This document shows positions 49,078 through 60,519 of a stretch of 64,000 nt of DNA, in pieces (within the stretch, counting starts at the first letter, position 1; the number at the start of each line of letters is the position of its first letter). The position numbers were made by a program, and so were the translations under genes. A model generated the notes under the pieces. That model had not been told where the DNA came from and made no database searches. It saw only the letters and a list, made by a program, of their open reading frames with translations. The DNA comes from Taenia hydatigena (taxonomy: Eukaryota; Platyhelminthes; Cestoda; Cyclophyllidea; Taeniidae). The stretch is from NCBI GenBank assembly GCA_036345935.2, contig JADWOT020000007.1:8158098-8222097 (forward strand), given 5' to 3'.

Positions 49078-49464
49078 AGGTCGACTTTTTATTCTTCACG
49101 GTTAAACTAGACCCCTCCTGCCTAAGGAAAATAAGTTAAAAGAATCAAATCGCAAAATCGAACATTCATTAGATGCCGTTATTTAGAACTCCAAGCATTG
49201 AAGGCATTGTGTTTTGCTCTTAAAACTGTGGGAGTCATAAGGGTATAGTGCTCTTCTTAAAATACGGTTAAGAAGCACATTCTGCAAGGTTTTAAAACGA
49301 CCCTGTAAAAGATTGGCGTTATGCAAACAGGGCAAGACAAATGGAGCCACTAAGGAGCGCATTAAATTATTAAACAATTTTCCCAAAATTCAGCTGCTAC
49401 GAAATGAAATGAAAGTAACCAACAACGGGCACTTGGGATTCTCGCTGATCTAAATCTAAAGTTT

Positions 49465-49513
49465 TGACTTATATATATGTATATATGTGTGTCTATGTAA
49501 TATATATTATAGC
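49465..49513. repeat. TA/TG-rich microsatellite
   Basis: TATATATATGTATATATGTGTGTC and adjoining TAATATATATTATA. A simple-sequence tract without gene content. Confidence 0.6.
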
Positions 49514-49941
49514 TCTAAACGCATCTGTTAGTTTATATCAGACTCACAATAAATGAATTTAGAATCACCTTTTCTTAACTAACTCTCTGCAGACCCGTTA
49601 GCAGTAAAAACTAAAGTCGCTATTTTGTTAATTTCACCATTGCCTGTTTTGTATTTGCCGAAATTAAGATTGTAAGTTTGGAAAAAAATAATGAACAAAG
49701 CGTTGTCTGCTGACACTCTGGGGACTGGGTCAAGTATAACTAAATGCATTTGTTATCAGTTTCGTTAGTACACTTCCCGTTAAGTTTGCGAAATTTATTG
49801 ACGATTTAGCTTGAACGCATTTGCTGCATGAGCTTAAAGCAGTCCGAATCCCTTATACTCAAAACCTATGTCCAAGAGCGATAAGACAGGCAAGGGCGCT
49901 AAAGAATAATGCGAAACTTACGCACAAAGTTTAAGTAATAG

Positions 49942-50184
49942 TGTACGCGAAAAGCTAGAACTACCCAATCGTTCCATTTACTTAATCAAACTTTGGTTGA
50001 TCTCTTGGTGTTGGGCCAGCAATTGTCAACAAATAAATGGGTTGATCCCATAAAGATCAACTGGCTGAAAACCGAGCTGGTAGTTATGGAGCAATTGAGG
50101 GAGTCAAAACATGCTAAAAGCATCTTACTACCACTTGATTGTCAACTAGGTTATACATGGAGACGAGCATGGTGGAGAAGTTGA
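49942..50184 (+). CDS. Exon, leucine-rich helical
   Basis: Open 80 codons after TAATAG, with LNQTLVDLLVLGQQLS, KINWLKTELVVMEQLRESK and a Trp-rich end before TGA. A CTG/GTAGTT donor at about 50076 would keep phase 0. It resembles helical-repeat proteins and may belong with the plus-strand exons from 53.2 kb. Acceptor weak. Confidence 0.35.
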   Translation, partial: CTRKARTTQSFHLLNQTLVDLLVLGQQLSTNKWVDPIKINWLKTELVVMEQLRESKHAKSILLPLDCQLGYTWRRAWWRS

Positions 50185-52993
50185 ATAAGCAGCAGTCCTC
50201 AGCAGAGAAGTTGATGACATTGCTATCTGCGTAGTGCAGAAGCAACTTACGATAGAGCAAATATCAGAGCATCATGGCCAAAATATAATAAATTTGAGTT
50301 TGTTTACGAACACCCTACTTCCCTTAAGCCCGTTCACCTTAGACCACATTTTTTACCTGAACTGTCATTTGAGCACGTCCATTTTACTTATTAGGCATGT
50401 CAATTGTCCGATGAGTTCAAAGGATTCTTGTTCATGGCATGGAACCAGTTACATTTAAAGCCAAACGCCCTACTAGCCACTTGATTCCTACTAAAGTCAA
50501 CATTATCACAAAACACCAACACCATTTGCAACCACTTATTACCTCTCTTGATGCCATTACCACTGATGATATGCTCACAATCCCGGTCCTTGTATCAATC
50601 TGAATGCAAAAATTTTGTATCATGGAATTCCGCACTTGGGACAAAGCGCCGCATGCACCACTGCCGCATCCGCGGCTTAGTTGGACCAACGAAAAGAGTG
50701 TTTTCCATAGTTAATTCTTAGTGCCTCATTGTAATACAAGGCTCTAAATATGGTTTACGATAGCAATGGGATTCGCCTCGATCATTCAATGCTATAGACA
50801 CTCTAAGTGTGTGCTAATATCTTCTAAGTCACTACGACCCAATTTCGGTCTCTTAACCTTGCCTGTTATACGCAGTGCACTCATAAGTCTTCATTACCTC
50901 CGCACACGTATCATCGACATCTGAGGATTTGAAGGCAAAGTTCCATTGTCATTTATCCAACTAAATTAGACGCCCTTGCCGATAAAACATGCCGTGAGCC
51001 CAAATGTTGTCACGGTAGTCTTCCCCAACTAAGCAGCATGATCATCTAAAACAATTCCAAAGAAAGCTTGTACTTAGTGGCATGAAGGCTGAACTGCGAA
51101 GCAATGCATGCGATCTCCATACAGATGCGTTTATTAGTTTGCATCCAGCTTTGCTGTTGTTGCCGAAGCGCTACTACGTTTTTCATGTATCGTTCAATTT
51201 TTAGGCACCACATGTCTTTTGTTATGTGTCACCCCAGAAGCATTCGTCAGTAACAAGTGAATGCCGCAGACCTTTAGTAGCACAACTGCTGAAGTATAAT
51301 ACCATTGCATTATTTGTTCAAAAGAAAGATGCGTATTTGAAAGAATGAGGCTCAAGTGGAGACCCAAACTAGTAAGCTCGCCTAACTTTACTTTTTGCGT
51401 TAGCGTTCTAGGATCAGTGATAATGTCCCCACTCGTCCAAACACAAGTAGTGTTGCTTAAATTTCAGGACACGAAACTGGGATTCGCTTAAATCAAATCC
51501 ATTGTTTCCTTTTTATAGGCTTGGTAAAAAATTTTGTTAAAGTTCAGTCCACGGCTATGTCTGTCAACATTTCTATCTTCGTTGTCCTATATTTTGCAAA
51601 GGAATGAAAAGTGAGTGGTTAGTGAGGAACAGAGGAGTGCATCAATTGCAAAAGTTGGATGGATGTGGAAGGATATCCTTGTCGTCAAGTCGTTGGGAAT
51701 ACGTCAGTATTAATTCATCCACTTAATCACAAAGGGGACTCATTCGAAGTACTCCTGCTAAAAACTGCAAAGCATCACACGTCTTTCTGCAGCATCAACG
51801 ACCAGTCCTGTCATCGTGGCCTAAACTTGTGCTTCCGAAACTTGCGTTAGGTTCTAAGGAGACGTTTTTTTCATAGACTATGATGCAGACTACCAAGGCT
51901 GTATTTACCAGGGGACACTCTTCCGACTCAGCAAAATATCTAATGTTTGCCATTCGCTACATGTGAAAAGTGACTATTGTTTACTATCAGGGTGGTATGA
52001 GCGGCGGTTCAACAGGTGAGCCTATTATTTTAGCTTTATAAATATAGCGAACCCTCTTGATTCACTTTTATCATGCTATAAGCGAATTAAATTGACAAAT
52101 ACGTTTATTTTTGTTTAAGCATGAGGAACGGGTCTCTATGCGAAAGTCATAGCAAGGACTCTCCATCTATTAAACACTTGATGGGATGTTTTGGAGAGGT
52201 GCAGCATTAACGTACTTGGGCGTTGCCTTCGACTTTGGCCAGGGTCGTGCATGACCACTCATGGCTCCACACCAAGGAAGACTTAGTCACATGCGCGAGC
52301 AGAATCTGCTGCCTCAAAATGACCACGTTTGGTGACATTGTAAGTGACATGGATTTAGATTAAGACTAATCTGACCGCATTTAGCCATGCATGTTTACAT
52401 AAGTGCAAGTGTTCTCTTGATGCAGTTCGCAAATGGATCGGATTGGTTGCTCCGGAGAAGGGAAGTTCCCATTAGCACGCCCATCATAATGCATTTTTAT
52501 GGGCTTTATAAATATCGAGCTTCCATTTTTTATAAAAATTATCGAAACACTCGAACGTAACGTTATTTGCTTTACTTACATCTCTAATATAAATCTAGCC
52601 ATGCAGTAAGTATGATTCATCATTGTTTTATTAACTTAGCATCACTCTTAACGCACTTCAGCTGACAATCGTGAGTAAAGTAAAAGTGTAAGATAGGTAA
52701 CGACTGCGTTGCGCTATGTGACAACCATGAATTGCATTGAATGCGGAAACATCATGAATGCACTTCGTGAGCATTATGTTCCTCTATTTTAGTACAAGAC
52801 AGTATTCATGTCAGAGACTGAATCAAGGAACAGCACTCAAGCTTTAGCATGTTTCTGACAAATGAAGCCAAGGGCAACACTTACTACAGAAGCATGGCGG
52901 ACAGTAGAATCTATCAGGATTGTCTGATCGTGGCATTGGCTATGCGAAAAATTACGATCAACAATTCAGGGCCAAGCGTCAAAAACAATGCTA

Positions 52994-53263
52994 TTACGTT
53001 TGTGCCTTATTAACGCCATTTTCATAAAGCAAGCAATAATCTTGCAAATCACGGCACAGTACAGCTTCAGTCGTCATGAGATGATTAGTGACGCATGCTA
53101 CAAATGCGTCGCACAACAAACAAACGATTGTGATGCGGAGCACAGATGCCCAATAAGAGCAGAATAATTCCAATCCAAATGAGGGTTGGAACCATAAACA
53201 AAAAACACTTAACCAAGTGGAGCAATAATCCCGCTCTTCAGTTAAATCTTTACACGCATACAA
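52994..53263 (-). CDS. Possible membrane-protein exon
   Basis: The minus-strand frame has two hydrophobic stretches (around Leu-Ser-Val-Phe-Cys-Leu-Trp-Phe and ITIVCLLCDAFVACV) and a polar end. It overlaps a better-supported plus-strand exon only slightly. No splice support. Confidence 0.2.
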   Translation of the reverse strand: MYACKDLTEERDYCSTWLSVFCLWFQPSFGLELFCSYWASVLRITIVCLLCDAFVACVTNHLMTTEAVLCRDLQDYCLLYENGVNKAQT

Positions 53264-53275
53264 TTGGGCTTTGGA

Positions 53276-53457
53276 AGAGCACTCTCATCATTCCAAATAG
53301 TGGCGTATCAATGCATTCTGCTACAAGTATTGGCGAGCCCTAACTCTGAATCCTGTCAATTGAGAATAGGGCTTTTGCAAGACGTTCTAGACATTCTGGA
53401 TATAACACGTCATCAGTTGCAAAGCTATGATTCTATAAAGCAGACAGTTTGGAGCAA
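53276..53457 (+). CDS. Exon, helical-repeat-like
   Basis: Starts after GGGCTTTGGAAG and ends at AA/GTGATC. It encodes FQIVAYQCILLQVLASPNS, then LRIGLLQDVLDILDITRHQL, two amphipathic helices like an ARM/HEAT repeat. Phase 2 out joins exactly to 53622 across 164 bases. The encoded composition and phase make it convincing; the acceptor choice is uncertain. Confidence 0.5.
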
Positions 53458-53621
53458 GTGATCACTGTGGCAATGAAGCAGGCACAATTTCTCGATGAGG
53501 GCGTATTTGTCCTATGGCAGACCGAAATCCTGGTCGGTTGATTGGACATTCTTTGCAGTCAGTGTGCTTAACCGACTTTGGAAATCAAGTTTGTTGCTTC
53601 TTATTTAACTTAAAAGTTTAG

Positions 53622-53787
53622 GATAACGATGACAATCAAGGACTTATATGACGCATTTCCAGAAGGCTGTGCTAACTACCGGATTAATAGCAAAATTTGC
53701 CAAGAGTTAAACTTGAGATTTCTAGCACCCGAAGCGAGAATTATATCCATGGATCACTGCGATCCACGGTCCGCCGCTTATACTGGC
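53622..53787 (+). CDS. Internal exon of the same gene
   Basis: Acceptor TTAACTTAAAAGTTTAG and donor GGC/GTATGT. It encodes MTIKDLYDAFPEGCANYRIN and LRFLAPEARIISMDHCDP. Phase 2 in, phase 0 out; the following exon at 54087 begins phase 0. Both splice sites are good. Domain not recognised. Confidence 0.55.
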
Positions 53788-54086
53788 GTATGTTCGTGGT
53801 ATGGCAGACAGTAGACGAGAGCAGGTGGCCTGAGAATTAAGGCGCCGGTTTCCGGAGTCAAAGATAAATAGCTCTCGACCACTTTTTAAAGTGACTGCGA
53901 GTGATCGTCACTAAGTCGATTCCAGCTCAAATTCGTTGTGGGACGACGGTTGCAGCGGCTACAACTAAAGTTGGTAACGTGCGAGTGATGATGGCGTATT
54001 CACTCTTCTGCCTGAAGAATGATATGAGCGAAAGGATATGCGTCAGCTACTCTAGGCTCTCCACAGATGTGAGCATCCACGAATAG

Positions 54087-54323
54087 TCTCATGTTACTTT
54101 TGGCCCTAATCAAAATACGCCAACAGTAGTAGGTCACCAAATGCCACCAGATCAAACATCTACGTATCATTGTGGCCGCCTGAGGCTTAGAGATGCCATA
54201 GCAATGGGTACGGAGATTGTGTGTAACGGGTTCGAAGTCCGTCAAACCTTGTTAACAATCGCTTGTAATGCGAGCAGAGGGAGCGCGGCTACGTTGGTGC
54301 ACTCATGTAAACAGACCAAATAG
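54087..54323 (+). CDS. Internal or terminal exon of the same gene
   Basis: Open 78 codons from CCACGAATAG to a TAG at 54323. It encodes VTFGPNQNTPTVVGHQ, then YHCGRLRLRDAIAMGTEIVC and a Cys-containing end. If spliced before the TAG, possible donors are TTG/GTGCAC (phase 0) and T/GTAAAC (phase 1). The phase 0 option fits the next exon in the frame that also fits the 8-base microexon. Family unknown. Confidence 0.45.
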   Translation, partial: SHVTFGPNQNTPTVVGHQMPPDQTSTYHCGRLRLRDAIAMGTEIVCNGFEVRQTLLTIACNASRGSAATLVHSCKQTK

Positions 54324-54484
54324 ACAAGCGAGGTATCATGAACTTCACCACCAGCGCGTCGAAAAAAGCCGTTGGAACATTTGATTAGCTACGTGCTACA
54401 TCTTGAGGTAAACAATATGTAAACAAGCAAATGCGCTATTGGGCAGCTCTTTCTGTATTCACTTATCTCCACTTGCTAACCCAG

Positions 54485-54575
54485 CTCAGCCGCGTTATTT
54501 TAGGTTGCCTTCACCGCACCCATACCATCGATTCTCTTCTCCGCTCACGCACACGAACATCCTCGTCCGTACGCG
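54485..54575 (+). CDS. Internal exon, Arg/Ser-rich
   Basis: Superb acceptor (TTATCTCCACTTGCTAACCCAG) and GCG/GTAAGA donor. In phase 0 it encodes LSRVILGCLHRTHTIDSLLR then Ser/Arg/Thr repeats. Phase 1 out. It cannot join directly to 55232 (phase 0), but does so through the 8-base exon at 55100. Confidence 0.55.
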
Positions 54576-55099
54576 GTAAGAACAGGCAGCTCACCACAAA
54601 ATTGGACTTCTTCAATAGCTAAGAATAAGTGTGGCCATGGGTGCCCATGACAGGACTTTAGAATGCGTTTGCTCCCTGATCAGGCTTGAGTGCGTCAATA
54701 CCATTGAATGCTGTGGAAGTGTTTTTAAGGGCTAAACTCATTAGTCACACACTGGTCTAAAGCGATTAGTTTGCTTTCTTTTCTCATTGTTTCTTTCCAC
54801 TTGCATTTATGTTTTTAATCATGCTACTCGATTAGCATCAGTGGCCATATTTTAAACATGCTGGGACCCGAGTCAATGCAGTGACTAGCATTCACAATCT
54901 GTGTCCACATCAACAGTATTTACCTCACAATTTAGTTGGGTCTAACTAAGGGCAGCATGAGATGAACAACCGCATGCACACTAAAGCTGGCATGCTTATC
55001 GTCATGTGCGTCCAGCAATTTTACTAGCATGGTGCATGTTGACTCACAACTTTTACAATGGTAATCACTTTCGTGGCCTTAACTTTTCCTTTCGTTCAG

Positions 55100-55107
55100 A
55101 TGGTGCG
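55100..55107 (+). CDS. 8-base microexon
   Basis: ATGGTGCG lies between a long pyrimidine tract ending TTTCCTTTCGTTCAG and a perfect GTAAGT donor. It takes phase 1 from 54575 and delivers phase 0 to 55232, giving Asp-Gly-Ala across the junction. Without it those exons are out of frame. Splice quality and frame arithmetic together make it credible. Confidence 0.5.
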
Positions 55108-55231
55108 GTAAGTTACGCATCACTGTTCATGCATATAAAGATTCCATGTACGTATTATACGCCGCTTTAAAGAAAGGAATCACATTCTTTTCTTATCCAC
55201 CCTCCTTCAAATTGCGCTTCAACAAATTCAG

Positions 55232-55294
55232 CTGATTATTCCACCAGAGCAGATGAGCTTTAAAGACGGCCTTCTGATTACTATGAGTCGAGAG
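55232..55294 (+). CDS. Internal exon
   Basis: Acceptor after a pyrimidine-rich stretch (CTTCAACAAATTCAG) and donor GAG/GTAGCA. 21 codons, phase 0 to 0: LIIPPEQMSFKDGLLITMS then Arg-Glu. Fits the microexon on its left and 55405 on its right. Confidence 0.5.
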
Positions 55295-55404
55295 GTAGCA
55301 TGAACAACCGCAGATATACATTAGTGCTACGAAGACAGTGACTTTGGCTAGCAAAATTGAGTTCTTGTCAGGCCTTCCCCTGTTAGTCCGATTCCGTCTT
55401 CAAG

Positions 55405-55440
55405 GGTGTATTCTCCATCAACCAGCCTAAACCAGCCGCG
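55405..55440 (+). CDS. Small internal exon
   Basis: Acceptor CCGATTCCGTCTTCAAG and donor GCG/GTGTGC bound 12 codons, phase 0: GVFSINQPKPAA. If unspliced, the frame ends at TGA 27 bases later. The acceptor is strong. Confidence 0.4.
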
Positions 55441-55769
55441 GTGTGCATGAGCTATTGTGGTGTTTGATCTACGGTGTCTATCGTCCCACAATTCGACAAC
55501 TCTTACCAACACCGATCCGCCACTCTGCCTTGCGGAGGTGCCATTCTGAGCAAAATATGGACGTGATGTTAAGAGTAACAGAAAAAAAGAATATTAACAA
55601 CGAGTATCAAAGCAGCGTCCCTTTGAACAGTTAAGAAAGCTGCATGGCTACACTGTCAGAGACTGTCGCACCTTTTGTAATTGCGCCTCGTTCATTGCCT
55701 TCCAGCCACATCTACTGCAAGATGTAAATCAGTGCACACAGACAGACATACCTTCCCACCTTAAAATTT

Positions 55770-56500
55770 AAGCCAAAATTCTCATATAATTCTCTTTCGG
55801 CCACCTGCCCCCATGCCAACTCACCTTTTACTTCAGTTTGCACATGCCCCTAACGAAAGATAAACGCAAGCACCCGGGTGAGGTTTCTTAAATGTATTAT
55901 CGAATCTCGTTGCCTAGCAACCATTTGTAGCAATGCTCCTCTTCATCTCTCCTTCGGAAACGTAAGAATGAAATGAAGCGATTTAGTCGAAACTTCATAC
56001 AGATTCTTCTCTGTCCTCGTGGACTTGACAATATGGTGACGACAGAAGGTCCAGTGTTTGCCTTCCGCAACGTAGCCGGGATGGTGAGAAGGGTGAGAAA
56101 AATTGTAATGCATTAATATTCTTTTACTGAGAATCCAAATAGTTCCGGCAAAGTACACACACCAGGTTTTATTTCCATCCTCATCCTTGAGAATATCGCC
56201 GAATTAAATTTGTTGGTTCAAGGTTGTAATTGTGCAGTTTTGGCATTATTTGATGTGCTATCAGTATGGTGCGCGAGGCCATGAGCAAAATGATCAATAA
56301 GGTGTACTTTCGGCTAAGTCTCTACCTCTCTACGTGTGCAGATTGCATCAAACGGGAGAATCAATCCCTATCTGATCGCTTTTATGGATCACTGAGGGAT
56401 GAAATCGTCTTTTAATCGCTGTCTTTATTCTACTGCCTGATAATAGCTAAACGAGACTAAGGATCCTCACAACATTCAGTTATACATTGTACTCATTCCT
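55770..56500 (-). repeat. Dispersed 0.74-kb repeat, reverse copy
   Basis: Reverse-oriented partner of 34060-34800, about 21.7 kb away. The outer parts align too (for example AAAGAGAA-TATATGA near one end and AGAATAAAG near the other). Likely an interspersed element rather than a gene. Confidence 0.7.
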
Positions 56501-57292
56501 TATACTTACTAACAAGCATTTGCGGTCCAGGATCATATAATCTTATTTCGGACTGGCTAATTATGTTACACAAATTGTGCTGTTCAACCCGTTTCTCCTT
56601 CTATGAGTTTGAGACTTCGAGAGACGCAGTTAGTTTCTTCCTTGTAAAAAGTAGGTTATTGTACCAGAACTCCGCCAGACACCTAATGCCGCTTCATGCC
56701 ACATTTTTAGCATCCCAAGTTATATACTTAGCATCTATGCACACGTGGATTAACAGGTCGCGAAAGCAACGTATGTAATTTGTAGCTGATGGATACGTTA
56801 CAGATCGACCCTTCCAAGAATGCACCCTCTACCGCAAGATTAGTAAAATGAAAGTGCACATGCTGAAATTGACATTACTAGCACTGAATACAGAGTTACA
56901 CGTCACTGGAGTGAGCAAGGTGTACGAAATTAACAAGTAGGAATTGAGGATGTTGTTAATCGTTAAATTAGCTGAGTGGCCTCCCTTTGGCTTGATCCAG
57001 TGACTACAAGAACTCTCAAAGAAGACGCCGGTGTTTCAACAACACGCAGAGATAATTTGAATATGATTAGTTTTAAATATCAGATCGACAGACCAAGTTG
57101 ACCACCTTCTATGAGAAGCAATTGGATACCTTGATGCAGAAAGTGATATTAATTGAAAAAGGAGATACTATTCATGCATGTTTTAATGCACTAGCTAGTT
57201 TTGCATTTGTCATCTAACTGCTTACACTTGAAATGGAATGTGGAATGCTAACGCCGCCTTGCAACACAAAGGGGGTGTTTCAAAACGGGCAG

Positions 57293-57478
57293 ATTGAAAG
57301 TAGGAATGCTAATTTACTTCAGTCTGTTGTTTGCCGAAATGCAACTGCTGTCATTACTTGGCCGATACTTAGTACTCCTGCTAAAAAGGGTAGACGACTC
57401 GGCATTTTGGGACAGTGATTCGACTAAGCGGCTTAATTTGCACTCAATTTTCTACAAGCCACTTTACCCGTTGCTCAA
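57293..57478 (+). CDS. Internal exon, helical
   Basis: Acceptor CAAAACGGGCAG and donor AA/GTGAAG. 61 codons with FAEMQLLSLLGRYLVLLLKR, then Asp-Asp-Ser-Ala-Phe-Trp and LHSIFYKPLYPLLK. Phase 2 in, phase 2 out. The helical-repeat character matches the exons at 50 and 53.3 kb, so it may be part of the same plus-strand gene. An overlapping frame (57233-57418) is less convincing. Confidence 0.45.
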
Positions 57479-57764
57479 GTGAAGTTCGACATCAAGTTGT
57501 CTGCAAAATGATTTTCGAATCGGTACGTAAAATGGAAAATACAAGTTAATTATGCCGTTCTCAGAAAATGTTATTCGCATTAAAACACTACAATGTGAAC
57601 GAAATTAAATTACTCACACATTCTAATGTAAAATGAGATCGACCTACATATATGCACTTAAAAATTCTTCGCATCAATGCTAATAAATCCAACCTTTGAG
57701 TCCTTGAAGTTGATAATAATAATAGCCGGTTTAATTATTGACGTCGCTTAAGATATATAAGCTA

Positions 57765-57986
57765 CTAATTAATAAATAGTGACGTTGACACAATCTTTGA
57801 TGTGCAGGTGATTTCCACATTTCTACTATAGGGATTGATGTGCATTTCAAGCGAGACCGCATCAACTCCTACGGATTGCACCACAGATGACACTGTCAGG
57901 TTTTGGAACTCACAGATTTGCAAAAAAACACTAAGGTGCGTGCAAATGCTTGCCATTTTATAAGTTAGAGCCATTGGGAGCAGCAA
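57765..57986 (-). CDS. Possible minus-strand exon
   Basis: Encodes FQNLTVSSVVQSVGVDAVSL then a stretch with Val-Glu-Ile-Thr-Cys, reminiscent of an extracellular beta-sandwich, ending at TAG. Splice sites unclear. Confidence 0.25.
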   Translation of the reverse strand: MLLPMALTYKMASICTHLSVFLQICEFQNLTVSSVVQSVGVDAVSLEMHINPYSRNVEITCTSKIVSTSLFIN

Positions 57987-58210
57987 AGGGTTTTAGGACG
58001 TCAGTTATGGTGTCTTAACTCTTTGATGACACATTACTAACCCTCCGAGGCCTGAGATGTAGGATACACTGGAGTATCCACAAAATTCGGATCAAAATCC
58101 TTGTAAAATACTTTGCGGAAGAGGTGGTCACACTGTGTAATAAATGAATCCCGTTCGAAGGCCCAACAATGTAAAACAGTTGCAAGGTACCCGTGTCACT
58201 TGCAACTTGA

Positions 58211-58423
58211 CTAAAGGATCAAGTTCTCACGCATTGTGTCGCTAGTGAAAAAAGTATTTGCGTGTAAGTTAAGACAGAAGTCAGAAACCACGTTCTTGCA
58301 CAAAGCTTTAAGACTCTGAGGCACATTGATGGCTATGAGTGATGATTTATCGATGGTAACTTTTGTGATTGGCACGTGTGCAGTCTCAAAAGACACAATG
58401 CGGTGGAAGACAATTGTGATCAT
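58211..58423 (-). CDS. Possible minus-strand exon
   Basis: 70 codons of balanced composition (ETAHVPITKVTIDKSSLIAI, then LCKNVVSDFCLNLHAN) to TAG. It could precede the frame at 57765-57986 in one gene. No known domain. Confidence 0.3.
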   Translation of the reverse strand: MITIVFHRIVSFETAHVPITKVTIDKSSLIAINVPQSLKALCKNVVSDFCLNLHANTFFTSDTMRENLIL

Positions 58424-60313
58424 AATTTTTGAGCAAATGAAGCAAATGAAAGGGTAAAATCAAACAATTAAAAGGCTACACATAAGTATAGGTCCAACAG
58501 ACCAATATTCGTACCGTGTTTGCATAATGAAATGCACTATAGCACTGCATGGGCAACCGTGCGTTACTAGAAGTATTATGGCAGTTTTGGCATAAAGCGT
58601 GGGACAATAGGAAAGACTTTGATTTGATGGCAAATGGGTGAAAAGATTAGAGCTATCAAAAGGGTGTGATTAAATGAATGACATGATTTCTGCATTTAAT
58701 TGTTGTAACGTGTTATTCTTTAGTTTTGAGTAGTAAGTTAAGCAGATTGATTTCCACTCCCTCCTCCTACAGTTCAATCGCCAAAAGGTAAGGGCCATGC
58801 AACGGAGTGAAGCTGGCACAATTTCATGCTGTAAAAGCATAAATTAGGCGTGTCTATATCATCAGTACGTACATGGTTAAGGTAATATTTGCAAAATGAT
58901 AGCCTTTTAAAGATTATGGGGGCTTAATCAGTCCTCACAAGTTTAAACAGCTTGCATCTTTTTTGTCGCGCGGACCGAAAGACGGCAAATCAGCAAATAT
59001 TTGTTTTGTTTTTCCTCTAAAAGTGTGCGCAAGATCGTGTAAAGCCAACAGATTTGACTATCATTACACCATACCAAGCTAACAGCAGCGAATTCATGCA
59101 ACAGTAATTGCACGGACACCTTGGCTATTTTACTGCTAAGCGACACTAAGGTGATATGACAGACAAGTGGTCGTTACATGGCAACCGACGATCCCTGAGT
59201 AACCAAAACCTTGCTTCATTAACTGATTTTAGGTTTGCTGAATGCAACGTTGGCTTAGGAAGTAAAATGATTTGTGTTTTACAACTCATAGTGTCAACAT
59301 AGGTAAAATTCATCTAAAAAAAGAAACAATGAAGTTAGCACAGGCTGCCGCAATCGAGTCTTGTGCATTGCATTTCGAATCGTCCTCCCATTACTCCGTT
59401 ACAGAGGTTATTTTGCAGGTGAAACGCTTGGGTTTGGCAAACAAATAGTGCACTACTTTCAAGAAAAGTACTGCGCTTTTATCATGCAGAAATAAATGCT
59501 TCTGTGCATTCAATGGAAGCGAAAGCAATGAAACTGACTACTTTCAAGGACGCAGAGGCTCTTTGCAAAGCCTAGATACCGTCTGGAGGCACTATTGCTT
59601 AGTGTGTAGGAGAGACAATTTAATGACTAAAAGCGATTGTCTTAGTTAATCCTCCTTGCAGCTGCCTATAATCAGTCCTTTTCTACGTGAGTCTGTTGAC
59701 TGGGACATCCAAAACAGTTGTGCCAACTTCCACCTTCTCCTTGGCCGAGGCTGTTCACGAATAAAGAACGTTCTATTTAAGATGGCTATTTAAAACTAAG
59801 TCTTTTTATCTCCATCCCTTTTCTATTGGGACGAGAATAACGAAGTCCACTGGTGCAGGCGCATCTCAGGACTGGCTGCTCGGTCAGCCTTCCCAAGGGA
59901 AGATTATATGGACCTCAAGCAACCTCGTTACGGTGGGTTATTTTTGCGGCACAACAGGCTCTCATAGCTGTTCAACTTGGATAAGACATTCAAATTCTTG
60001 AGTCCATAATTATGCCAATCGGATAATCGACGTTAGGATTGATCCGTTCTTCAAAGCACTTAATAACGCACATAGTGGCATTGCAAAAGGAAATAGAAGG
60101 TGCGCTCTTCATCAGTGTGGCAAGCATTCCACGCTAATCGACAGAGTAGTTGTCGTTCATAGGCAACTGGTAACATTATTACTGTGTGCTGGAAGGCCAG
60201 CTCCATTCAAATAAAACATCTTGCACAAATCAAAGCAATTCGCCCCAGCCATTACCATCATACTCCTAAGTCACACCGATTTCTAATCGCTTTAATTAAG
60301 TGCGTCCTTCCAG

Positions 60314-60519
60314 GTGAAAGCTTGGTGGGACCGGCGTGTCCTGGCACCCTTTCCGTCATGGAGCAATGTTGTCCCAAATTATATTGCAAAGTTGATTATG
60401 CCAGCCTGTGCTGGCATTCCTTGCTCGCAAAGAGCCCACTAAGTTGCTTTAAGTGCATGCATAATGTCAACAAAGCAAAGTATGCTTTGAGAGTTCTCTA
60501 CCTCCTAGTGCAGCACTAA
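60314..60519 (+). CDS. Terminal exon, Cys-rich helical
   Basis: A strong acceptor (AAGTGCGTCCTTCCAG) opens a frame of 68 codons to TAA. It encodes MEQCCPKLYCKVDYASLCWH, Cys-Phe-Lys-Cys-Met-His, and a helical end (YALRVLYLLVQH). The paired Cys and His could bind metal but the spacing fits no finger I know. Phase 1 in. Confidence 0.4.

Noticed and set aside
54141..54323. GGGTTCGAAGTCC as a tRNA B-box
   Set aside because: It has an extra base, no A-box, and lies within a better-supported coding exon.
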